From positions 7,077 through 71,076 of the forward strand of contig JAVBNL010000028.1 of the NCBI GenBank assembly GCA_031551515.1: a stretch of DNA of 64,000 nucleotides. Reading direction: 5' to 3'. The position numbers and the translations under genes were made by a program. The notes below the pieces were generated by a model. It did no database searches and was not told the DNA's origin. It saw nothing but the letters and a program-made list of their open reading frames with translations. Within the stretch, counting starts at the first letter, position 1. The number at the start of each line of letters is the position of its first letter. This DNA is from FLUQ01 sp031551515 (GTDB lineage: Bacteria > Desulfobacterota > Desulfovibrionia > Desulfovibrionales > Desulfovibrionaceae). Positions 18,337 to 26,224 of this stretch are shown piece after piece.

Positions 18337-18687
18337 TCAAAGCGTTATCAAGTGCGCGCCGTTCTTGATCAGCCGGGTCACGTGCTCGCCCACATAAAAA
18401 ACGTCGATATCGCCGAAGGCTTCGAGTTTCTCCACTATTCCCAGCTCTTCCGCGCAACGGCGGCAGGCTGAAAGGTCGCCCCCGGCCTGTTGAAACGCGC
18501 GCGCTTTGTCCTGGATTTCAGCGTCCTCGGCCAACAGCTTGGCCGCCCCGCCCCAGGCCAGCACATGCACGTGCTTCCACCAGCCTTTGCACAACCCATT
18601 GGTGGCGTACATGAAAACCATCAGCTTCACTGTCACGGGATCGCTGTTGATCCAAACGATATGCAGGGTGTCGTTGTCTTCAGCCAT
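18337..18687 (-). CDS. DsrE-like small protein
   Basis: About 116 residues. The pattern ending CRRCAEELGIVEKLE and IDVFYVGEHVTRLIKNGAHL fits the DsrE/DsrF-like sulfur-relay fold, with a Cys-x-x-Cys in the late helix. An AAGGAGGG ribosome site stands before the ATG at 18687. Members of this superfamily bind or transfer persulfide sulfur, but many have no tested role. It is convergent with rtcB and divergent from cfa. Confidence 0.7.
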   Translation of the reverse strand: MAEDNDTLHIVWINSDPVTVKLMVFMYATNGLCKGWWKHVHVLAWGGAAKLLAEDAEIQDKARAFQQAGGDLSACRRCAEELGIVEKLEAFGDIDVFYVGEHVTRLIKNGAHLITL

Positions 18688-18870
18688 GCAGCCCTCCTTT
18701 GCGCGGTCAAAGCGCATGGGAAAGGCGTAGCGCAAGAATCGGCAAAAAGATAGTTGCCCTCCTTTTTTCGCTTTGCTATCTTTATACTAGCAAAGATCTC
18801 CGGCCATCGCTTCATCTGTTCTCTTTCTCTGCGCTCGCGGCCCGGCCGGGCATGAAAAAAGGCGGACGCT

Positions 18871-20064
18871 ATGAACAAAAACCTTCTTGAACTCGCGTTT
18901 TCACGCATTACGCGGCAAAACTTCACCGTGCATTACTGGGATGGAACCGTCAGTTCATACGGCGCGGGCATGCCCGATTTTCATATCATTTTCCACCGGG
19001 AACTCGCCCCTACGAGCGAACGCGACATCTCCATCGTTCTGGGTGAAGCGTATATGCGCGGCGACCTCGACTTTGACGGCAGCTTCGACGCCATGGCCAA
19101 AGCCATGACGGAAAGCGAAGAAGGCGACTACGGCGTCAGACGCTTCGCCTGGAACCTGCTGAATAGGGCGAGCAACCTCATGCCTTCACAAAACGGGTCG
19201 CAGCAGCAAAAAAACGTGCAGGCCCACTATGACCTGGGCAACGACTTCTTTTCGCTGTGGCTGGACAAAGATATGAGCTATTCCTGCGCGTATTTCAAAG
19301 AACCGGAAGACAGCCTGGAAGCCGCCCAAGAGCAGAAGCTCGACCTGGTGCTGAAAAAACTGGACCTGCGGCCGGGCATGCACCTTCTGGATATCGGCTG
19401 CGGCTGGGGCGCGCTGGCCTTGAAAGCCGTCCGCGAGTATGGTGTGAAAGTGACGGCCATAACCCTCAGCCGTGAACAGTTCAGCGCGGCAACCCGCAAA
19501 GTGCGCCAGGCCGGACTTGAAGAATCCATAGCCGTGCGGCTGCAAAACTATCTGGATCTGGAAGAGAAGGAGTATTTTGAGCGTATCGTCAGCGTGGGCA
19601 TGTTCGAACACGTGGGGCAAGAGCACATACCCCGCTATTTTGCAGCCATGCGCGACCTGTTGGTGCCCGGGGGCGTTTCCTTGCTGCACTGCCTGACCAA
19701 ACAAGTGGAAGTGGCCACCAACGCCTGGATTCGCAAACACATCTTCCCCGGCGGCTACATACCCGCCCTGCGCGAGATCATGAACGCCCTGCCTGAAACG
19801 GACATGCACGCCCTGCACATCGAGAGCCTGCGCCGCCATTACGCCAAAACGCTGGAGATCTGGCATGAGCGCTTTTCAAAGCCGGAAGTGCGGGAAAAGG
19901 TGCGCGCCATGTTCGACGAGCCCTTCGAACGCATGTGGTCGTTATACCTGCGCATGTCGGCGGCCTTTTTGCGCACCGGCGGCCTGGACGTGCACCAGAT
20001 CGTTTTTTCAAAGGGCGTGAACAACGGCATGCCCATGACCTTGCGCGGGGTATACTGCGAATAA
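18871..20064 (+). CDS. cfa: Cyclopropane-fatty-acyl-phospholipid synthase
   Basis: A 397-residue SAM-dependent enzyme that methylenates unsaturated acyl chains in membrane phospholipids. Family motifs are HYDLGNDFFSLWLDKDMSYS, the SAM site HLLDIGCGWGALALKA, VSVGMFEHVGQE and IFPGGYIPAL. The N-terminal about 120 residues are the usual lipid-binding part. It stands alone; the next transcript begins with its own promoter and riboswitch. Confidence 0.95.
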   Translation: MNKNLLELAFSRITRQNFTVHYWDGTVSSYGAGMPDFHIIFHRELAPTSERDISIVLGEAYMRGDLDFDGSFDAMAKAMTESEEGDYGVRRFAWNLLNRASNLMPSQNGSQQQKNVQAHYDLGNDFFSLWLDKDMSYSCAYFKEPEDSLEAAQEQKLDLVLKKLDLRPGMHLLDIGCGWGALALKAVREYGVKVTAITLSREQFSAATRKVRQAGLEESIAVRLQNYLDLEEKEYFERIVSVGMFEHVGQEHIPRYFAAMRDLLVPGGVSLLHCLTKQVEVATNAWIRKHIFPGGYIPALREIMNALPETDMHALHIESLRRHYAKTLEIWHERFSKPEVREKVRAMFDEPFERMWSLYLRMSAAFLRTGGLDVHQIVFSKGVNNGMPMTLRGVYCE

Positions 20065-20148
20065 TGTGCATGGATAACGCATTGATTTATCTGGGCGGCA
20101 GCATGCCGTTCCGTAAAGATCTCAACTGTCGCTAGATAAACTCTAGAC

Positions 20149-20177
20149 TTGACTTCCCAGCCTGCGAGCCGGATAAC
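20149..20177 (+). promoter_or_regulatory. Sigma-70 promoter of nrdDG
   Basis: -35 TTGACT (20149-20154), 17-base spacer, -10 GATAAC (20172-20177). Transcription would start at the beginning of the aptamer. Confidence 0.6.
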
Positions 20178-20179
20178 AG

Positions 20180-20364
20180 CGCATAAGGTGCCGCGTCAAA
20201 CGCGCCGGAAAAAGCGCGTTTCACAGGCTTAATAGGGAATCCCGTGTGATTCGGGAGCGGACCCGCCGCCGTAAACCCCGCCAAAGCTTCTTCTCTTGTG
20301 CGCCACTAGGACATTCGTCCCGGGAAGGCCAGAGGAAGCTGGGGGAGCCGGAAGACCTGCCTTT
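20180..20364 (+). promoter_or_regulatory. Cobalamin riboswitch controlling nrdDG
   Basis: Conserved aptamer blocks appear in order: AAGGTGCC, TTAATAGGGAATCC, GCGGACCCGCCGCCGTAAAC, GCCACTAGGAC, GGGAAGGCC and GGAAGACCTGCC. A terminator stands before nrdD. The logic known from other bacteria is that plentiful B12 allows a B12-dependent class II reductase to work and the class III enzyme is switched off. A class II gene is not in this window. Confidence 0.95.
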
Positions 20365-20366
20365 TT

Positions 20367-20490
20367 GTGCTTGGTCTTTTTATTTCCAGCCGCGTCAGGC
20401 ATCGTTTTTTCCGCCGGTCATGTACCGAAGAGTACATTCCCGGCCTAAAAAACTCGCCTTTCTTGCCGGAAAATAAAAATACCCGCGCAC
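20367..20490 (+). repeat. Long imperfect palindrome in the nrdD leader
   Basis: Centred near 20428 on ATGTAC-cgaaga-GTACAT. Arms of about 50 bases pair with interruptions, for example GTTTTTTCCGCCGG with CCCGGCCTAAAAAAC, and TTTTTATTTCC with GGAAAATAAAAA. It lies between the riboswitch aptamer and the terminator. It resembles the palindromes at 8693-8818 and 49928-49990 in architecture. Confidence 0.7.
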
Positions 20491-20563
20491 AAACACAGTG
20501 TCGCAGAGGACAAACCACGGCAACGGGCCTTTGCCGCATGGTTATTTCGAGGGATAAAAACGT

Positions 20564-20597
20564 ACTCCTTCCGCCAAACGCGGGAGGAGTTTTTTTA
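20564..20597 (+). terminator. Intrinsic terminator, expression platform of the nrdDG riboswitch
   Basis: ACTCCTTCCGC pairs with GCGGGAGGAGT around a short CAAAC loop, followed by TTTTTT, 38 bases before the nrdD start. It would stop transcription when the upstream aptamer is occupied. Confidence 0.85.
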
Positions 20598-20634
20598 TTC
20601 CCGGTTCACGGCCGTCCATATCAGGGAGCGATCC

Positions 20635-22767
20635 ATGTATTTCACCAGCATAACCAAACGCGACGGCCGCGTGGCCGAATTTGACGCCGCCAAGATAACC
20701 GCCGCCCTGCACAAAGCCGGCAAAGCCACCGGCGAATTCGAAGGGCGCGAAGCGCACCGCCTGACCCTGCACGTGCTCTCTCTTGCCCGCGCCATGCGCC
20801 TGCAAGGCTCGCCCAGCGTGGAAATGGTGCAAGACATGGTGGAGCAGGTGCTGCTCGATTCTCCGTTCCGCGCCACGGCCAAGGCCTATATTCTGTACCG
20901 CGAACAGCGCGCGCAGATGCGCCGCCTGCACGCCAAAGCCAACATCGAGCTGATGGAAGGCTATCTGAACAAAATGGACTGGCGCGTACGCGAGAACAGC
21001 AACATGGGCTTCTCCCTGCAAGGGCTGAACAACCATATCGCTTCCGACGTGACCAGCGAATACTGGCTGAGCCGCATCTACACCCCGCAGATACGCGAGG
21101 CCCATACCGAGGGCGATTTGCACCTGCACGACCTCAATTTGCTCTCGGTCTATTGCGTGGGCTGGGACCTGGCGGACCTCTTACGCGAAGGCTTCAAAGG
21201 CATCGCGGGCAACGTGGAATCCGCCCCGCCCAAGCATTTCCGTTCCGCTCTCGGCCAGCTGGTCAACTTCTTTTACACCTTGCAGGGCGAAGCGGCCGGC
21301 GCGCAGGCGGTTTCCAGCTTCGACACCTATCTTGCGCCCTTTATCCGCTACGACAAACTTTCGTTCAAAGAAGTGAAGCAGGCTCTGCAAGAGTTCGTCT
21401 TCAACATCAACATTCCCACCAGAGTGGGCTTTCAAACCCCCTTCACCAACATCACCCTGGATATGGACGTGCCGGCCACCCTCAAAAACGTGCCGGCCAT
21501 CATCGGCGGCAAAGACCAGGAGCTTACCTACGGCGATTTTCAGGCGGAAATGGACGTGCTGAACCAGGCCTTTGCCGAGGTGATGATGGAAGGGGACAAC
21601 AAGGGCCGGGTTTTCACCTTTCCCATTCCCACCTACAACATCGGCAAGGATTTTGACTGGGACAGCCCCCGCTTCGAAGCGGTCTGGAAAATGACCGGGC
21701 GCTACGGCATCCCCTATTTTTCCAATTTCGTGAACTCCGACATGAGCCCGGAAGACGCCCGCTCCATGTGCTGCCACCTGCGTCTGGACAACCGAGAGCT
21801 GCAAAAACGCGGCGGCGGCCTGTTTGGGGCCAACCCCTTGACCGGTTCCGTGGGCGTGGTCACCCTGAACCTGCCGCGCCTGGGCTACCTGGCCGACGAT
21901 GAGGAGGATTTCTTCTGGCGGTTGGACAAGCTCATCGACCTGGCCAAAGAAAGCCTGGGCATCAAGCGCAAAGAGCTTGAGCGCTTTACCGAAGGCGGGC
22001 TGTACCCCTACACCACCTTCTATCTGCGCGACGTGAAAGTCCGCACCGGTAGGTACTGGACCAACCATTTTTCAACCATCGGCATCACGGGCATGAATGA
22101 AGCCTGCCTGAACCTGATGCGCCGCACCATAGCGGAACCGGAAGGGCGCGCCTTTGCCCTGCGCGTGCTCACCCATATGCGCGGCCGCCTGGCGGCGATA
22201 CAGGAAGAAACCGGCGACGTCTTCAACCTGGAAGCCACCCCGGCGGAAGGCACCTCGTACCGCCTGGCGCTGCTGGACCGCAAGAAATACCCGGATATCA
22301 TCGTTGCGGGCGGCGAAGGCGCATCAGCCCCCTATTACACCAACTCCACGCACCTGCCGGTGGATTATTCGCGCGACATCTTCGAAGTTCTTGATTTGCA
22401 GGACGATCTGCAGGCCGGTTACACCGGCGGCACCGTGCTGCACGGCTTTCTGGGCGAAGAGGTCAGCGACACCCGCACGGTGCGGGGCATGGTGCGCGCC
22501 ATAACCGCCAACTACAAGCTGCCCTATTTCACCCTGACCCCGACCTTCAGCGTCTGCGCGGAACACGGCTATTTGAAAGGCGAGCAGCTTCGCTGCCCCC
22601 TGTGCGAGGCGGAGACGGAGGTCTATTCCCGCGTGGTGGGCTATTTGCGGCCCGTGAACCGCTGGAACGACGGCAAACAGGCGGAATACGCGGCCCGCAA
22701 GACCTATGCCCCGCCCCGGCAGGAAGAAGAAACGGAACGCGCGGCCAGAGCGGCCGCCGCGGATTAG
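20635..22767 (+). CDS. nrdD: Anaerobic (class III) ribonucleoside-triphosphate reductase
   Basis: A 710-residue glycyl-radical enzyme that makes deoxyribonucleotides without oxygen. An ATP-cone regulatory domain (about 1-95) precedes the barrel domain. A zinc site is formed by the C-terminal cysteines (VCAEHGYL, CPLCEAE). The glycyl-radical motif RVVGYLRPV lies near residue 668, followed by WNDGKQAEY. GGGAG precedes the ATG. nrdG follows after 2 bases. Regulation is by the upstream cobalamin riboswitch. Confidence 0.97.
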   Translation: MYFTSITKRDGRVAEFDAAKITAALHKAGKATGEFEGREAHRLTLHVLSLARAMRLQGSPSVEMVQDMVEQVLLDSPFRATAKAYILYREQRAQMRRLHAKANIELMEGYLNKMDWRVRENSNMGFSLQGLNNHIASDVTSEYWLSRIYTPQIREAHTEGDLHLHDLNLLSVYCVGWDLADLLREGFKGIAGNVESAPPKHFRSALGQLVNFFYTLQGEAAGAQAVSSFDTYLAPFIRYDKLSFKEVKQALQEFVFNINIPTRVGFQTPFTNITLDMDVPATLKNVPAIIGGKDQELTYGDFQAEMDVLNQAFAEVMMEGDNKGRVFTFPIPTYNIGKDFDWDSPRFEAVWKMTGRYGIPYFSNFVNSDMSPEDARSMCCHLRLDNRELQKRGGGLFGANPLTGSVGVVTLNLPRLGYLADDEEDFFWRLDKLIDLAKESLGIKRKELERFTEGGLYPYTTFYLRDVKVRTGRYWTNHFSTIGITGMNEACLNLMRRTIAEPEGRAFALRVLTHMRGRLAAIQEETGDVFNLEATPAEGTSYRLALLDRKKYPDIIVAGGEGASAPYYTNSTHLPVDYSRDIFEVLDLQDDLQAGYTGGTVLHGFLGEEVSDTRTVRGMVRAITANYKLPYFTLTPTFSVCAEHGYLKGEQLRCPLCEAETEVYSRVVGYLRPVNRWNDGKQAEYAARKTYAPPRQEEETERAARAAAAD

Positions 22768-22769
22768 CC

Positions 22770-23474
22770 ATGCGTATCGGGGGGCTGCAACAGACGTCGA
22801 TGCTCGATTATCCCGGCCTGGTCAGCGCCGTGGTCTTTACCAAAGGCTGCGATTTTCGCTGCCCCTATTGCCACAACCCGGGCCTGGTCCAGGGGTCTTC
22901 CGAGACCCTGGACCAGACCCGGGTGCTGGATTTTCTGATCCGGCGCAGGCATCTTTTGAGCGGGGTCGTGATCAGCGGCGGCGAACCCTGCCTGCAACCC
23001 GATCTGGCGCCCTTTTGCACCGCCCTGAAAAGCATGGGCTATGCCGTGAAACTGGACACCAACGGCAACAGCCCGAAGGTGCTTCGCCGCCTTCTGGCCG
23101 AGAGGCTGGTGGATTATGTGGCGATGGATTTGAAGGGCGACCCGAGATGCTATGCGCCGGAGATCTGCCCTGACCCGCCTGACCCGGCAGACGGAGCGGT
23201 GCTGGAAAGCCTTGCCCTGCTGCGCGAAAGCGGCGTGCCGCACGAGTTTCGGGTCACGGCGGTGGCCCCTTTCGTGAATATGGCCAGTTTCGCGGCCATA
23301 CTGGGCGCCACCAGGGGGCAGGCTCCGGTATTTTTACAGAAAGCGCGATTGCAGGCGGTGCTGGACCCCGGTTTTTTCGAGGGAAAAGGCCGCGCGCTGG
23401 ATGATGCGGAGTTGCGGGCCTTGCAGGTGATGGCCGTGGGGCGGGGGCACGAGTGCGGGGTACGGTACAAATAA
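22770..23474 (+). CDS. nrdG: Anaerobic ribonucleotide reductase activating enzyme (radical SAM)
   Basis: A 234-residue radical-SAM protein with the cluster motif CDFRCPYCHNPGLV, GGEP (SGGEPCLQPD) and the LDTNGNSP block. It generates the glycyl radical on NrdD from SAM. The ATG at 22770 lies two bases after the nrdD stop, so the pair is coupled. Its long C-terminal half resembles the NrdG/PflA variant common in anaerobes. Confidence 0.95.
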   Translation: MRIGGLQQTSMLDYPGLVSAVVFTKGCDFRCPYCHNPGLVQGSSETLDQTRVLDFLIRRRHLLSGVVISGGEPCLQPDLAPFCTALKSMGYAVKLDTNGNSPKVLRRLLAERLVDYVAMDLKGDPRCYAPEICPDPPDPADGAVLESLALLRESGVPHEFRVTAVAPFVNMASFAAILGATRGQAPVFLQKARLQAVLDPGFFEGKGRALDDAELRALQVMAVGRGHECGVRYK

Positions 23475-23564
23475 GATCGACGCTCTCGCTTCGTTGATGG
23501 GGCTGCTCCCGGTGAAGAGATACCGTATCTTTTTTTCTTAATTGGTCCGCCTTCCCGGCGGGGG

Positions 23565-23615
23565 GTAGAGAGGAGGGACGTGCCGTCCCCCTCTCTACGC
23601 TCTCCCCCTGCTTTT
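23565..23615 (+). terminator. Hairpin after nrdG, probable terminator
   Basis: GTAGAGAGGAGGGAC pairs with GTCCCCCTCTCTAC around GTGCC with one bulge; a CTTTTT run follows about 15 bases later. It is the strongest hairpin downstream of nrdDG. The distance to the T run is longer than in a textbook terminator. Confidence 0.5.
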
Positions 23616-23877
23616 TGGAGTGCGGGCTGTCACGCTGCCGTCCCATTCCCCAAACATACACAAACAGTGTTGCCTGACTGAAAGGCTCCGGCGGCTTGCC
23701 GTTGTCGCCGCCTACGCACAGCGCCGCCCGTTGCTTACCCCCCTCGAAGCGTAAGGCTTGCCCGTATCTGTAAGCGACAACGGATGTTCGAACCTCATCC
23801 CCCGCTATCTGAATCTTTAAATTACCGGGTTGGTAGCTCATATGTGCAGGTAAAAACACCGATCCAGAAGGCGTTCA

Positions 23878-23960
23878 GTTAGGCAGCCGCTACGCTGACG
23901 CATCGTGCCTGGAGGCTGTTGAGTTCGGCAACCGCTACGTTGACGCATCGTGCCGGAGGG
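23878..23960. repeat. Two tandem imperfect copies of a 37-base unit
   Basis: Each copy contains CCGCTACG-T-TGACGCATCGTGCC or its one-base variant (CGCTGACG versus CGTTGACG). The copies start about 45 bases apart, at 23878 and 23923. Two copies with no spacer pattern are not a CRISPR array. Confidence 0.6.
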
Positions 23961-23988
23961 CGCTTGCTATGCCCATTTGCGAAACGCG

Positions 23989-24092
23989 GGGGTGCAGGGG
24001 GTGGCGCTCAGCCACCCCTTGCCGCAGGGGTGGATCCCCAAGGAGGGGGCTGCGAAGCCTCCCTCCTTGGGCCCCCGCCGGGGAGGCGGACC
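23989..24092. repeat. GC-rich hairpin repeat, copy 2
   Basis: Successive stems GGGGTGGC-gctca-GCCACCCC and CCAAGGAGGGGGCT/AGCCTCCCTCCTTGG, then CCCCGCCGGGG. The wording (gggtgcaggg, CCAAGG...CCTTGG) is shared with 45152-45202. Confidence 0.6.
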
Positions 24093-24285
24093 AACTAGAT
24101 TAAAAAACCAATAAAACTTTTCACCGGAATGACCTTCGTCAAACAACAGGGAGTGGGGTTCTTATGTATTGGCGGACCAACTACAAAAACAAATCCCTTT
24201 CCCCTTCACCGGGACCACGTTCGCCAAAAAATCGGAAGCAAGATTCTTAATGAAAAAGTCCCGGCTTGCGCCGGGACCCGTCCAT

Positions 24286-25764
24286 CTATTTGCAGCCCGC
24301 CAAAGCCCTGGGCATGCCCAGCGGCGGCATCTCTTCAAACACGGCATGCGCCGTTTGCAGCAGCTTCTTTTCCGCAAACGCCGGGGCGAACAGTTGCAAC
24401 CCCACCGGCAGGTCCGATTCCGCCCCCAGCCCCGCCGGGATGCAAATGCCCGGCAAGCCCGCCAGGTTGAGCGACAAGGTCAGCGCGTCGCGCATATATA
24501 CGGTCACGGGGTCTTCATCGTGGCGTCCCAGTTCCCACGCGGTCATGGGAGATGCGGGCGCGGCCAGAAAATCGCACTTTTCAAAGGCCGCCAGATAATC
24601 CTGCTGAATCAGGCGGCGCACCTGGGCCGCTTTTTTGTAATAGGCGTCGTAATATCCGGCGGAAAGCACGAAAGTGCCCAGCAGAATGCGGCGCTTGACC
24701 TCTTTGCCCAACCCCTTGGAACGCGAACCCACGTACATGTCCACCAGCTCTTTGGCGTCGGTGTCGCGCAGGCCGTAGCGTATGCCGTCGAAACGGGCCA
24801 GGTTGGTGCTGGCTTCCGCCGGGCTGAGAATATAATAGGCGGCCACGCCGTAACGGGTGTGGGGGAGCGACACCTCCACCAATTCCGCGCCCATGCTTTT
24901 GGCCGCATTCAGGGCGGCGCGGCAGGCGGCATCCACTTCCTGGCTGTTGCCTTCCCAAAACTCGCGCGGCAGCCCGATGCGCACCCCTTTCAAATCGCCC
25001 GCCTGTTGCAGCGCGGCCAGGTAATTTTCCGCGGGCAAGGGGGCGGATGTGGCGTCACGCGGGTCATGCCCGGCAATGACTTGCAGCAAAAGGGCCGCAT
25101 CCGCCACGGAACGGGCCAGCGTGCCCACCTGGTCCATGGACGAGGCGTAGGCCACGACCCCATAGCGCGAAACCCTGCCGTAGGTGGGCTTGACGCCCAC
25201 GCAGCCGCAAAAGGAGGCGGGCTGGCGTATGGAACCGCCGGTGTCGGAACCCAGCGCCCCGAAAACCTGGCAGGCGGAAACGGCTGCGGCGGAACCGCCG
25301 CTGGACCCCCCGGGCACGCGCGAAGCATCCCAGGGGTTGGATGTGGTCAAAAGCGCGGAGCTCTCGGTGGTAGACCCCATGGCGAATTCGTCCATGTTGG
25401 TCTTGCCCACGATGATGGCCCCGGCGTCTTGCAGCAGGCGCGCCACATGGGCGTCGTAAAAGGGCGTAAAATTTTCCAGCATGCGCGAAGCGCAGGTGGT
25501 GGGGTGATTTTTCAGGCAAATGCAGTCTTTCAGGGCGACGGGCACACCCCACAGCGGTTTGGCGGGGTCCGGCCCCTGCTTGTCCATGCGCTCCGCCGTT
25601 TCAAGGGCGGCTTCCGAGCATAGCGGGGGAATCATGGCCTTGACGATTCCGTCCGTGGCGGCGATGCGGTCAAGGCAGGCTGTGACGGCTTCGACGGCCC
25701 GCACTTCCTTTTTGGCCAGGGCGCCCGCCACATCGAGCAGTGATTGCGAATACAGGGTAGACAT
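24286..25764 (-). CDS. gatA: Aspartyl/glutamyl-tRNA amidotransferase subunit A
   Basis: A 492-residue amidase-signature protein. The Ser-cisSer-Lys triad is visible as K in GVPVALKDC, the cis-Ser in DTGGSIRQPA, and GGSSGGSAAAV. It hydrolyses glutamine and feeds ammonia to GatB, correcting mischarged Glu-tRNA(Gln)/Asp-tRNA(Asn). gatC is upstream in the same direction but separated by about 130 bases of repeat. gatB is not in the window. Confidence 0.96.
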   Translation of the reverse strand: MSTLYSQSLLDVAGALAKKEVRAVEAVTACLDRIAATDGIVKAMIPPLCSEAALETAERMDKQGPDPAKPLWGVPVALKDCICLKNHPTTCASRMLENFTPFYDAHVARLLQDAGAIIVGKTNMDEFAMGSTTESSALLTTSNPWDASRVPGGSSGGSAAAVSACQVFGALGSDTGGSIRQPASFCGCVGVKPTYGRVSRYGVVAYASSMDQVGTLARSVADAALLLQVIAGHDPRDATSAPLPAENYLAALQQAGDLKGVRIGLPREFWEGNSQEVDAACRAALNAAKSMGAELVEVSLPHTRYGVAAYYILSPAEASTNLARFDGIRYGLRDTDAKELVDMYVGSRSKGLGKEVKRRILLGTFVLSAGYYDAYYKKAAQVRRLIQQDYLAAFEKCDFLAAPASPMTAWELGRHDEDPVTVYMRDALTLSLNLAGLPGICIPAGLGAESDLPVGLQLFAPAFAEKKLLQTAHAVFEEMPPLGMPRALAGCK

Positions 25765-25773
25765 GCGGATATA

Positions 25774-25893
25774 TCCTTTAGAGCGTTTTCGCTTTGAGAT
25801 TGTCGTTTAACGGCGGGCAAAGCCCGCCTACGCCGATCTCGCGAGCGCTGCTACGCTTCGCTTTGCATCGCCAGAGCATCTCGATGAAATGCT
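25774..25893. repeat. REP-like inverted repeats between gatC and gatA
   Basis: GGCGGGC-aaa-GCCCGCC and AGAGCAT-ctcgatgaa-ATGCTCT are two clean hairpins, with GCGAGCGCTGC/CGCTTCGC between them. They fill the gap between the gatC stop and the gatA start. REP-like elements of this kind are usually scattered between genes. Confidence 0.65.
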
Positions 25894-26208
25894 CTAGCCC
25901 ACGATTTTGGGCACAACGAAAAAGCGGCCGTCCTGTTCGGGCGCGCCGGCCAGCAGCTCGCTTCTGGTATTGTGCTTGGCCGCCACATCTTCGCGCGGCG
26001 CGGCCGGGGGAGCGGCAAGAGGCCAGTACAGCGGCTCCACCCCTTCGGTATTCACCTCGGCCAGGGTATCCATAAGGGCCACGATATCTTTGAATTCGCG
26101 GGCATAGCGTTCCAGCGCGTCTTTTTTTTCCGCCGGGGCCAGGCCCTCGCTCAGGTCAAGGCGGGCCAGACTCGCCACAGCCATCACCCGTTCCAGGCTT
26201 TTTTCCAT
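25894..26208 (-). CDS. gatC: Aspartyl/glutamyl-tRNA amidotransferase subunit C
   Basis: A 104-residue small subunit that stabilises GatAB. Typical blocks are VMAVASLARLDLSEGLAPAE, FKDIVALMDTLAEVNTEGVE and DVAAKHNTRSELLAGAPEQD, ending with the FVVPKIVG tail. The ATG at 26208 has GGAG upstream; longer frames extend into the neighbouring gene. It precedes gatA. Confidence 0.94.
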   Translation of the reverse strand: MEKSLERVMAVASLARLDLSEGLAPAEKKDALERYAREFKDIVALMDTLAEVNTEGVEPLYWPLAAPPAAPREDVAAKHNTRSELLAGAPEQDGRFFVVPKIVG

Positions 26209-26224
26209 ATTCACTCCGTCATGC

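Larger units (their letters stand above)
23616..24285. other. Gene-free stretch with tandem and hairpin repeats
   Basis: No supported gene. It contains a two-unit direct repeat (23878-23960) and the GC hairpin repeat copy 2 (about 23989-24092). A minus-strand open frame crosses 23254-23859 but runs antisense into nrdG and has no ribosome site or recognisable domain, so it is not annotated. The rest shows nothing I can assign. Confidence 0.6.

Noticed and set aside
23775..23800. A tRNA-like GGTTCGAAC sequence on the minus strand
   Set aside because: The stem-loop has a 9-base loop, and no acceptor or anticodon stems fit around it.
23254..23859. A 201-codon minus-strand frame after nrdG
   Set aside because: It runs antisense into nrdG and over a strong hairpin; no ribosome site or family motif was seen. 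Kept only as a point to check.
23878..23960. A possible CRISPR array
   Set aside because: Only two imperfect copies with almost no spacer between them and no cas genes in the window.
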